The position numbers were made by a program, and so were the translations under genes. Source: Primorskyibacter sedentarius (GTDB lineage Bacteria > Pseudomonadota > Alphaproteobacteria > Rhodobacterales > Rhodobacteraceae). Taken from it: a stretch of DNA of 64,000 nucleotides. Position 1 is the first letter of the stretch; every line of letters begins with the position of its first letter. The notes below the pieces were generated by a model, which did no database searches, was not told where the DNA came from, and saw nothing but the letters and a program-made list of their open reading frames with translations. The DNA lies in assembly GCF_004342065.1 (NCBI RefSeq), contig NZ_SLZU01000001.1, forward strand, positions 62,001-126,000, written 5' to 3'. Positions 17,418-25,513 of this stretch are shown in pieces.

Positions 17418-18055
17418 AACAGACGACCGTGGTTGTGGTGGACGATCACCCGATGGTGGCCGAGGGTATCCAGGCCATTCTTGACGGATACCCTGACATT
17501 TCCGTCCTGGCGACGCTGTCGGACGGCCAGCAGATCATTGACCAGCTGGACGAACTGGCCCCCGATGTCATCCTGATGGATCTGAATATGCCGGGTCTCA
17601 GCGGCCTGACGGCGACGGAGATCATTCTGGAGCGTCGCCCGGAAACGCGCATCCTTGTCCTGTCTATGCATGACACACCGGCCTATATCTCTACGGCGCT
17701 CAGCCATGGCGCGCTTGGCTACGTGCTGAAAGACGTACCGACCGAAGAGATCAAACGCGCCATTGATACGGTCATGGCGGGGGAACGTTACCTCTGCACC
17801 GGGGCGCAAGGGTCGCTGGAACCCTCCCCGTCTGACCAGCGCGAGGCTCTGACCACCCGCGAACAGACGATCCTGCTGCAACTCGCTCAGGGCAAATCCA
17901 ACAGGGAGGTGGCCGAAGCACTGGATATCTCTGTCCGCACGGTCGAGACGCATCGCAAGAATATCAAGACCAAGCTGGGCATTTCCTCCACAGCCGGGCT
18001 GACACGATACGCGCTGAAACACGGTGTTCTGCAAGGGACCGGGGTGGACTTGTAA
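17414..18055 (+). CDS. NarL/FixJ-family response regulator
   Basis: A 213-residue regulator. The receiver domain (residues ~5-120) has the acidic pair VDDHP, the phosphorylation site Asp56 in VILMDLNMPG, and LSMHDTPAYI and GYVLKDVP with the conserved Lys. A LuxR-type helix-turn-helix covers ~145-205 (LTTREQTILLQLAQGKSNREVA, then SVRTVETHRKNI). It is translationally coupled to the kinase (four-base overlap) and should be its partner. The likely target is the divergent TRAP promoter. Confidence 0.94.
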   Translation: MKQTTVVVVDDHPMVAEGIQAILDGYPDISVLATLSDGQQIIDQLDELAPDVILMDLNMPGLSGLTATEIILERRPETRILVLSMHDTPAYISTALSHGALGYVLKDVPTEEIKRAIDTVMAGERYLCTGAQGSLEPSPSDQREALTTREQTILLQLAQGKSNREVAEALDISVRTVETHRKNIKTKLGISSTAGLTRYALKHGVLQGTGVDL

Positions 18056-18081
18056 GGCAGTTGGCCCGCGATGCTCGCGGT

Positions 18082-19083
18082 TCAGCTGTCGACGGGGTCT
18101 GATATGACCTGCCCGATCCGTTCTGGCGGCGCCTCCTCAGCCACGTCCTTGCCGCCCACCTGATTGGCAACCCGCGCGCCCCTGCGGCCACGGCGACGCG
18201 GCGGGCCGACAGTTGTGTCCCGCCCGGTCTGCGCCTCTGTCTGGGCGTCCAGCTCTGCCCCCAAAAGGATGATGAAGGCCGAAACCCACATCCACATCAG
18301 CAGCACGATCACGCCGGACAAGGCGCCAAATGTCTCGTTATACCCGGCGAAATTGCGCACGTAGTACGAAAAGCCCAGCGTGCCCGCGACCCACAGGACA
18401 CAGCTGAGCACCACACCCGGCGTGATCCAGCGCCACCGCGCGGGCTTGCGGCTCGGACCCCAGCGATACAGCAGCGCGATGCCGAACGCGGCCGCGACCA
18501 GCAGCAGCGGCCAGCGCAATACCTGCGCCAGCCAGTCGGTAACCGGCCCCAGCGCCACGAAGTTGAGCGCGACCGGCAGCGCCACCACGGCCGCGACGGC
18601 AACCAGAAATCCGAAGATCAGCCCAAGGGTCAGCACAACCCGCATCACGTAGATCCAGATGATGGATCTCTTCTCGGCCTCGCCGAAGGCCACGTTCAGC
18701 CCCTGCATCAACGCCTGCACCGCCAGCGATGCCGAAAAGACCGCAAGTGCGAAACCGATCCAGACCGCCAGTGTCAGGCCGGACGAACTGGCCCCCGCCA
18801 CTTCGGCCGCCTGATCTATGACGATGCTCGCGGCATTTTCAGGCAGTCCGTCTGTGATCGCGTCCAGCTGCTCGACCACGATTTCGGGCTGCGTCACCAG
18901 ACCGGCAATCGCCATGATCGCCGTGATCGCAGGAAAAATCGCCAGAAGCCCGTAAAAGGCGCATCCGGCGGCGATCAGCCCCAGATTGTCCTCCAACACG
19001 CATTTATAGACCCTCTTGAGGATCTCCCACCAACCGCGCAGCGGAATTTGCATCGGGTGCCGTGCATCATGGCCTTTGGTCAT
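18082..19083 (-). CDS. YihY/virulence factor BrkB family membrane protein
   Basis: A 333-residue inner-membrane protein of the YihY (BrkB) family, once misnamed RNase BN. Six or so membrane segments are visible, beginning with GLIAAGCAFYGLLAIFPAI, then LTLAVWIGFALAVFSAS, VLTLGLIFGFLVAVAAVVAL, and the conserved C-terminal GALSGVIVLLMWMWVSAFIILLGAELDA read across its turn. The family's role is unsettled (envelope or transport functions are proposed). The cytoplasmic tail is basic (PPRRRGRRGARV). It converges on the response regulator gene, and its upstream region leads to the ilv promoter. Confidence 0.88.
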   Translation of the reverse strand: MTKGHDARHPMQIPLRGWWEILKRVYKCVLEDNLGLIAAGCAFYGLLAIFPAITAIMAIAGLVTQPEIVVEQLDAITDGLPENAASIVIDQAAEVAGASSSGLTLAVWIGFALAVFSASLAVQALMQGLNVAFGEAEKRSIIWIYVMRVVLTLGLIFGFLVAVAAVVALPVALNFVALGPVTDWLAQVLRWPLLLVAAAFGIALLYRWGPSRKPARWRWITPGVVLSCVLWVAGTLGFSYYVRNFAGYNETFGALSGVIVLLMWMWVSAFIILLGAELDAQTEAQTGRDTTVGPPRRRGRRGARVANQVGGKDVAEEAPPERIGQVISDPVDS

Positions 19084-19216
19084 ACTCTCAAATTCTCCAT
19101 TCGCAAACGAACGCTTCGCATCGCTGCCAGTTCCGACCCTTGTGACCCTCTTTGACGATTATGGAAAGAAAGTTGCGAAAATTACGTCCGCAGCGACATT
19201 TTATCCACGCCAACTG

Positions 19217-19244
19217 TTGACGACCGGTTCTACAGATGCATAAG
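19217..19244 (+). promoter_or_regulatory. Candidate sigma-70-like promoter of the ilv leader
   Basis: TTGACG at 19217-19222 and CATAAG at 19239-19244, spaced by 16 bases, match the -35 (5/6) and -10 (4/6) consensus. Transcription would start near 19251, about 23 bases before the leader peptide ATG. Confidence 0.45.
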
Positions 19245-19273
19245 TCGCGCCCACGCATAAAAGGACCGACTTT

Positions 19274-19321
19274 ATGGAATCGCTAGTCGTAATTGTAGAG
19301 AAAAGGCGCATGGGCCGGTAA
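19274..19321 (+). CDS. ilvIH leader peptide (branched-chain amino acid attenuator)
   Basis: A 15-residue open frame reading MESLVVIVEKRRMGR, stop TAA. Residues 4-8 are Leu-Val-Val-Ile-Val, the three amino acids made through acetolactate synthase. AAGGA lies eight bases before the ATG. Directly downstream are an intrinsic terminator and a competing stem (see the next entries), so ribosome stalling at these codons should decide read-through into ilvI. It is too short for most gene finders. The reading comes directly from the sequence; the mechanism follows the classical ilv/leu attenuation model. Confidence 0.85.
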   Translation: MESLVVIVEKRRMGR

Positions 19322-19349
19322 CGGCAACCTAGACGGTACCCCATGCGCC
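19305..19349 (+). promoter_or_regulatory. Antiterminator stem of the ilvIH attenuator
   Basis: GGCGCATGGG (19305-19314, inside the last codons of the leader peptide) is complementary over 10 bp to CCCATGCGCC (19340-19349). The second arm shares three bases with the 5' arm of the terminator, so the two stems exclude each other. A ribosome that finishes the leader would mask the first arm; one stalled earlier would leave it free. Confidence 0.75.
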
Positions 19350-19375
19350 CCCGAATAATCCTCGGGGGCTTTTTT
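19347..19375 (+). terminator. Intrinsic terminator of the ilvIH attenuator
   Basis: GCCCCCGA (19347-19354) pairs perfectly with TCGGGGGC (19362-19369) around ATAATCC and is followed by six T (19370-19375). It lies 43 bases before the ilvI start codon, the standard place for an attenuator. Confidence 0.88.
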
Positions 19376-19418
19376 GTGCGCAGATGAATACGATCACGTT
19401 GCAAGACGGAGCAAGGCA

Positions 19419-21173
19419 ATGACACGTGAGATGACCGGAGCGAAAATGGTGGTTCAGGCCCTGATAGATCAGGGTGTGGATACGGTATTCGGATATCCCG
19501 GTGGCGCCGTGCTACCGATCTATGACGAGGTGTTCCAGCAGAACGCGATCCGGCACATTCTGGTGCGCCACGAACAAGGCGCAGTCCATGCTGCCGAAGG
19601 CTATGCCCGCTCGACCGGCAAGCCCGGCGTTGTGCTGGTGACATCCGGACCCGGTGCCACCAATGCGGTGACCGGCCTGACAGATGCATTGATGGATTCC
19701 ATTCCGATCGTGGTTCTGACCGGACAGGTGCCGACATTCATGATCGGCTCTGACGCCTTTCAGGAAGCGGACACTGTCGGCATCACCCGCCCTTGCACGA
19801 AGCACAACTGGCTGGTCAAGGACACCGAGCGTCTTTCGGCAACCATCCACGAGGCGTTCCACGTCGCGACCTCCGGTCGCCCGGGCCCCGTGCTTATCGA
19901 CATCCCCAAGGATGTGCAGTTTGCCAACGGGACATATACACAGCCCTCCAAGACGCCTGTTGGCCACTACCAGCCCCAGGTCAAGGGCGACATGGAAACG
20001 ATCACCGAACTGGTGGCCGCAATTGAATCCGCGCAGCGCCCGATCTTCTATACCGGCGGCGGGGTGATCAATTCGGGCCCCGGTGCCAGCCAATTGCTGC
20101 GCGAACTGGTCGATGCGACAGGCTTTCCCATCACCTCCACCCTGATGGGTCTGGGCGCCTACCCTGCTTCGGGCAAGGCCTGGATGGGCATGCTGGGCAT
20201 GCATGGGCTCTACGAGGCCAATCTTGCCATGCATGGTTGCGATCTGATGATCAATGTCGGCGCACGGTTCGACGACCGGATCACCGGACGTCTGGACGCG
20301 TTCAGCCCGAAATCGCGCAAGGCGCATATCGACATCGATCCGTCCTCGATCAACAAGGTGATCCATGTCGACATGCCCATCGTCGGCGATATTGGCCATG
20401 TTCTCGAAGACGTGCTGAAGGTCTGGAAGGCCCGCGGGCGCAAGGTGAATTCCGAAGGTCTGACCAAGTGGTGGCGCCAGATCGAGCAATGGAAACAGGT
20501 GGATTGCCTGAAATACACGCCGTCCGAAGGCAGCATCAAGCCGCAGCACGCGCTGTCCCGGCTGGAGGCGCTGACTAAGGATCGTGATCGGTATATCTGT
20601 ACCGAGGTTGGCCAGCACCAGATGTGGGCAGCCCAGTATCTTGGCTTTGAAGATCCGAACCGCTGGATGACCTCTGGCGGACTGGGGACGATGGGTTACG
20701 GATTTCCGGCCTCTGTCGGGGTGCAGGTCGCGCATCCGGACTCGCTGGTGATCAACGTTGCCGGTGAGGCTTCGTGGTTGATGAACATGCAGGAAATGGG
20801 CACGGCGGTGCAATACCGCCTGCCGGTCAAGCAGTTCATCCTCAACAACGAACGGCTGGGCATGGTGCGCCAGTGGCAAGAGCTGCTTCATGGCGAGCGC
20901 TATTCGCACAGCTGGTCCGAAGCGCTGCCCGATTTCGTGAAGCTCGCCGAGGCGTTCGGCGCCAAGGGCATCCTGTGCAAGGATCCGGCAGATCTTGACG
21001 ATGCGATCATGGAGATGCTGGACCATGATGGCCCGGTCATCTTCGATTGCCTGGTCGAGAAGCACGAGAATTGCTTCCCGATGATTCCCTCGGGCGAGCC
21101 GCATAACAAGATGCTTCTGGGCGAGGTTTCGCTGAAGGACGCCATCGGGTCCAAAGGTGCAGTGCTGGTTTGA
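19419..21173 (+). CDS. ilvI: Acetolactate synthase large (catalytic) subunit
   Basis: A 584-residue ThDP-dependent enzyme that condenses two pyruvates to 2-acetolactate, or pyruvate plus 2-oxobutyrate, the first common step to Val, Leu and Ile. Typical parts: the N-terminal cofactor-pocket segment VRHEQGAVHAAEGYAR, TSGPGATNAVTGL, the FAD-region NVGARFDDRITGR, and the C-terminal ThDP domain up to FILNNERLGMVRQWQ. The metal-binding motif, normally Gly-Asp-Ala, reads Gly-Glu-Ala (AGEASWLMNMQEM), a conservative but notable change. ATG 19419 is preferred over the in-frame TTG at 19374, which falls in the terminator U-run. It forms an operon with ilvH. Confidence 0.96.
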   Translation: MTREMTGAKMVVQALIDQGVDTVFGYPGGAVLPIYDEVFQQNAIRHILVRHEQGAVHAAEGYARSTGKPGVVLVTSGPGATNAVTGLTDALMDSIPIVVLTGQVPTFMIGSDAFQEADTVGITRPCTKHNWLVKDTERLSATIHEAFHVATSGRPGPVLIDIPKDVQFANGTYTQPSKTPVGHYQPQVKGDMETITELVAAIESAQRPIFYTGGGVINSGPGASQLLRELVDATGFPITSTLMGLGAYPASGKAWMGMLGMHGLYEANLAMHGCDLMINVGARFDDRITGRLDAFSPKSRKAHIDIDPSSINKVIHVDMPIVGDIGHVLEDVLKVWKARGRKVNSEGLTKWWRQIEQWKQVDCLKYTPSEGSIKPQHALSRLEALTKDRDRYICTEVGQHQMWAAQYLGFEDPNRWMTSGGLGTMGYGFPASVGVQVAHPDSLVINVAGEASWLMNMQEMGTAVQYRLPVKQFILNNERLGMVRQWQELLHGERYSHSWSEALPDFVKLAEAFGAKGILCKDPADLDDAIMEMLDHDGPVIFDCLVEKHENCFPMIPSGEPHNKMLLGEVSLKDAIGSKGAVLV

Positions 21174-21210
21174 CCGGCACTGCGTAGTTTTCCAGAAAAT
21201 CGTTTCGCGG

Positions 21211-21227
21211 GGCTTTCTGAGAAAGCC
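21211..21227. other. Hairpin between ilvI and ilvH
   Basis: GGCTTTC-TGA-GAAAGCC forms a perfect 7-bp stem with a 3-base loop in the 87-base gap between ilvI and ilvH, flanked by GCG/CGC that could extend it. There is no U-run. It may tune the ratio of the two subunits. Confidence 0.4.
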
Positions 21228-21260
21228 TTCGCAGCGGCACCGGCCGGAAAGGAAATCAAG

Positions 21261-21821
21261 ATGTCCGCACTGCACATCAAGAAGGGCTCGAACAAGCATT
21301 CGGCCTATAACCTGCGCCCCAACTTCTCGGATGTCACCGAAAAGCACACCCTGGCTGTCCTCGTCGATAACGAGGCCGGGGTTCTAGCACGCGTGATCGG
21401 GCTATTCGCAGGACGGGGTTACAACATCGAAAGCCTGACAGTGGCAGAGGTTGACCACACGGGCCATCTAAGCCGCATCACGATCGTGACGACGGGAACA
21501 CCCCAGGTGATCGAGCAGATCAAGGCCCAGCTGGGGCGGATCGTGCCGGTGCACGAGGTGCATGACCTCACTGTCGAGGGGCCTTTCGTCGAACGCGAGC
21601 TTGCGTTGTTCAAGGTCGAAGGTCATGGGGAGAAACGCGTCGAAGCACTGAGGCTGGCGGATATCTTCCGGGCCAATGTCGTCGACAGCACACTGGAAAG
21701 CTTTGTTTTCCAGCTTACAGGCGCACCGGAAAAGATCGACGCTTTCGCGGATCTCATGCGCCCGTTGGGTCTTTTGGAAGTTGCAAGGACAGGGGTTGCT
21801 GCCCTGTCACGCGGTATCTGA
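21261..21821 (+). CDS. ilvH: Acetolactate synthase small (regulatory) subunit
   Basis: A 186-residue regulatory partner of IlvI. It carries an N-terminal ACT domain (HTLAVLVDNEAGVLARVIGLFAGRGYNIESL split over its strands), which binds valine for feedback inhibition, and the C-terminal domain that activates the catalytic subunit (ELALFKVEG, RLADIFRANVVD, GLLEVARTGVAALSRG). Length and motifs are standard. It follows ilvI after 87 bases and is under the same attenuator. Its stop lies one base from the stop of a convergent gene. Confidence 0.96.
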   Translation: MSALHIKKGSNKHSAYNLRPNFSDVTEKHTLAVLVDNEAGVLARVIGLFAGRGYNIESLTVAEVDHTGHLSRITIVTTGTPQVIEQIKAQLGRIVPVHEVHDLTVEGPFVERELALFKVEGHGEKRVEALRLADIFRANVVDSTLESFVFQLTGAPEKIDAFADLMRPLGLLEVARTGVAALSRGI

Positions 21822-21822
21822 C

Positions 21823-22221
21823 TCAGGCAATCGCAAGGTTGCCACGGAAGGCGTCGATCGACACAACGTTCGGCGTCTTCGCTGCAAGATGATCTGAAGA
21901 CCGCGCCCGCGTTCTGGGGGCTGCAGGCGCAGACAACTTGCTCGCCAAATCTGGATATTCCTGTTCCACCACCAGTTGCGGATTCCGCGCCAGACGCAGA
22001 TGTGCGTCTTGCCGCATATCGAACTGGATCAGGTCGCCCGCATCAAGGGAAACGCCATCCAAGGCGCTTTGATCTGCACCTACGTAATACGCCAAGTCCC
22101 CGTGATCCTCGCACCAGATCACCGCCTTGCGGTCCTTTGCGTCACTCCACAACACTACGCCAAACATACTTTTGCAGCTCATTTTTACTATACCTTCGAA
22201 CTTTTCATAAGTTTCCGACAT
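21823..22221 (-). CDS. Conserved protein of unknown function
   Basis: A 132-residue soluble protein starting MSETYEKFEGIVKMSCKSM. The first ~70 residues look like a small beta-barrel (GVVLWSDAKDRKAVIWCEDHGDLAYY), followed by an Ala/Pro/Arg linker and a short hydrophobic end (VVSIDAFRGNLAIA). A distant cold-shock/OB-like fold is possible, but the RNP motifs are missing, so no function is assigned. Longer in-frame starts exist (to 22320), but the ATG at 22221 has the more natural protein start. It converges on ilvH and is divergent from the XRE regulator. Confidence 0.6.
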   Translation of the reverse strand: MSETYEKFEGIVKMSCKSMFGVVLWSDAKDRKAVIWCEDHGDLAYYVGADQSALDGVSLDAGDLIQFDMRQDAHLRLARNPQLVVEQEYPDLASKLSAPAAPRTRARSSDHLAAKTPNVVSIDAFRGNLAIA

Positions 22222-22347
22222 TCCAATGCGGCTGCACATGATTTTCCAAGCGTCTCGGGCTTGCAATTTGTGTCGTTTGATCGCAGTGTTGTCGCCATAT
22301 AGCACCAGACGTGACGCCAAATAGCATCAAGTCGTAATCAATCTGTG

Positions 22348-22383
22348 TGTAGTTCGAAACTTATAGTTAAACTAAGAACTACA
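22348..22383. promoter_or_regulatory. Nested inverted repeats upstream of the XRE gene
   Basis: TGTAGTTC (22348-22355) and GAACTACA (22376-22383) are perfectly complementary with a 20-base spacer. Inside lie AACT-TAT-AGTT (22358-22368) and AGTT-A-AACT (22365-22373). This AT-rich cluster ends 25 bases before the XRE start codon and fits an autoregulatory operator. Confidence 0.45.
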
Positions 22384-22408
22384 AAATCAACTCGAGGGTG
22401 AATTGCCA

Positions 22409-23227
22409 ATGGCGAGGCTGAAGAGAAATGCACAAGCAGCCCCGAGTCCGTCCGACTTGCGCAACATGTTGGGTGCCAATCTGCGTCAACTGACGAAGGA
22501 CGCTGCCTCGATCTCTGGACTGTGCCGCGATCTCGGGATCAACCGCACGCAGTTCAACCGCTACCTGACGGGCGAAAGCTTTCCACGCCCGGATGTTCTG
22601 CATCGCATTTGTACCTTCTTTGACGTCGACGCACGGATCCTGCTGGAACCTGTTTCGAACATCAGTACCGTCAAACACGATCTGCTGCATCACCCAGAGG
22701 TTTCGGATTTCGTGGGGGCCGGCAGCAACCAGGTCGCGGAAGACATGTTCCCATCCGGGTTCTACCGCTTCTCGCGCCGCAGCTTCACCGATGACGAGAT
22801 GTTCGTGCAAGGGCTGGTCTACGTCTACCGCGAAGACAACTACACCTTCATCCGCGGTTACGAGGCCAAGGAAGCGATGCGCCAGCAAGGGCTGAGCACC
22901 GACGCGCGCACGCGGGAGTTCCGCGGTTTCATGGTCCCGCAGGAAGGCGGGGTTGCCTCGCTCATCAGCCGCAGGAATTCTTTGACCTTCTCGTTCAACT
23001 TTCTCGCACGAGAGCCTTCGTTCGAGAACAATTTCTGGATCGGCTACGCCACGCGCACCGTCCGGGAAACCATGTCTGGGCGGCGTGTCGCCCGGCAGGT
23101 CTACGAACATCTCGGCGATGATCTTGACGATGTGCTGAAGGCCGCGCGCGGCTCTGGCTTCGTGCGCTCCGAAGATCTGTTGACCTACCACCGGACCCAT
23201 CTGCGCGTGAACGAGCCATTCCGTTAA
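22409..23227 (+). CDS. XRE-family helix-turn-helix transcriptional regulator
   Basis: A 272-residue protein. Residues ~17-75 form an XRE-type helix-turn-helix (LGANLRQLTKDAASISGLCRDLGINRTQFNRYLTGES read across its helices, then PRPDVLHRICTFFDV). The remaining ~190 residues are a sensor-like domain without recognised family motifs; it contains aromatic stretches (FYRFSRRSFTDDEMF, FENNFWIGYATRT). It has no membrane segment. ATG 22409 follows GAGGGTG; an upstream TTG is less likely. Palindromes just before it suggest autoregulation. Targets are unknown. Confidence 0.85.
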   Translation: MARLKRNAQAAPSPSDLRNMLGANLRQLTKDAASISGLCRDLGINRTQFNRYLTGESFPRPDVLHRICTFFDVDARILLEPVSNISTVKHDLLHHPEVSDFVGAGSNQVAEDMFPSGFYRFSRRSFTDDEMFVQGLVYVYREDNYTFIRGYEAKEAMRQQGLSTDARTREFRGFMVPQEGGVASLISRRNSLTFSFNFLAREPSFENNFWIGYATRTVRETMSGRRVARQVYEHLGDDLDDVLKAARGSGFVRSEDLLTYHRTHLRVNEPFR

Positions 23228-23233
23228 GGCCTG

Positions 23234-23300
23234 CAAGGGGCAGGCTGCCCACCGCGCAGAAGCCGTCAGGCCGATGCGACGATGCCTGCCCCTTGTTTTT
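23234..23300 (+). terminator. Terminator of the XRE gene, overlapping the 3' end of the DUF2189 gene
   Basis: CAAGGGGCAGGC (23234-23245) pairs perfectly over 12 bp with GCCTGCCCCTTG (23284-23295), followed by TTTTT. The loop is long (38 bases) and the 3' arm is coding sequence of the convergent DUF2189 gene. Confidence 0.55.
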
Positions 23301-24078
23301 CATCCGCGCCACGCGCAACCAGCAGCCGGTAGAGATGCCACGTGGCATGCCCCAGCAATGGCAGCACCAGCAGCAGCCCAAGAAAGGCCGGCACCATCGC
23401 CACGAATGTCAGCGCCGCGATGAACGCACCCCAGGCCAGCATCGGGACAGGGTTATGAAGAACGAGTTGAAAGCTGGTGATCATCGCGGTCACGAAGTCT
23501 ATTTCCCGGTCAAGCAGCAGCGGCAAGGCAATAACCGTGATCATGTAGAGCAGCAGCGCAAAGCCCGCCCCCACCAGCGTGCCCACGCCCAGCATGGCAA
23601 GCCCGTTTCCGGTCAGGAAGACCTCCCCTGAGCTTGAAATATTCGTCATTGTGCTCAGCCCGAGGAAGAGCGCAAAGATCATGTGGGCCAGGAAGAACCA
23701 GAACAGGAATACCATGACGATGATGGCGCAGATTGACGGCAATTGCCGCGCCGATTGGCGCAGGATGACGCTGAAAATCTGCATCCAGTCCAGCGGGCGG
23801 CCCTGTTCCAGCCGTCGACTGACATCATAGAACCCGACCGCGGCGAAGGGGCCAAGCAGGGGAAAGGCGATGGTGGCGAGGACGAGCCAGAAGGTCGTTC
23901 CGGTCTGCCATGTCACCCATGTCATGACCAAGCCGCCCAGGACATAGACCCCGGCGAAGATCAGCGCGAAACCCGGCGCACGTTTCATATCGGCAAATCC
24001 GCGCCGCAGGGCCTCTTTCAACAGAGCAAAATCAACCGTGCCAAGGGGCGGGACTCCACGTTGTGGTGTTTCGGACAT
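23266..24078 (-). CDS. DUF2189 family integral membrane protein
   Basis: A 270-residue membrane protein of the DUF2189 family, common in alphaproteobacteria. About six hydrophobic segments are visible ([79 protein letters not shown], and a C-terminal pair). The family-typical [20 protein letters not shown] loop and [11 protein letters not shown] end are present. A role at the inner membrane is certain only as location; the family has no established function. ATG 24078 follows GGAGGAGAT. It is downstream of prfB on the same strand. Confidence 0.85.
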   Translation of the reverse strand: MSETPQRGVPPLGTVDFALLKEALRRGFADMKRAPGFALIFAGVYVLGGLVMTWVTWQTGTTFWLVLATIAFPLLGPFAAVGFYDVSRRLEQGRPLDWMQIFSVILRQSARQLPSICAIIVMVFLFWFFLAHMIFALFLGLSTMTNISSSGEVFLTGNGLAMLGVGTLVGAGFALLLYMITVIALPLLLDREIDFVTAMITSFQLVLHNPVPMLAWGAFIAALTFVAMVPAFLGLLLVLPLLGHATWHLYRLLVARGADEKQGAGIVASA

Positions 24079-24254
24079 ATCTCCTCCGTTCCGAACCCGC
24101 GCGGTTCCTAGGCTTATTGGAACGCCAAAGCATGCAACAATCAAGATGCGAATGAAGGTCGGCACGCAGCCCGGGTTAGCCAAGGGCGCGCGTCACCTCT
24201 CTTTCACCGGAGTGCTCTGTCAGCGACGCGCCCCAAAGGGCAGATCGGCGAGGG

Positions 24255-25379
<1,125 letters not shown>

Positions 25380-25513
25380 GAGGAGTCCTGCCTGTTCTTG
25401 TCAGATCTGCGTGATAGCAAGCGTAGCGGGCCGGGACAAGACGGCCCGATCAGGCCGCCCGCCAGAGCCGCGGGGCGGTTGCTGAATAGACGCCTCGCCT
25501 GCCCCCACCGGGA

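Noticed and set aside
19512-21347. 611-codon minus-strand frame covering ilvI
   Set aside because: It would run across ilvI and the ilvI-ilvH gap, has no recognisable product, and is explained by third-position GC bias.
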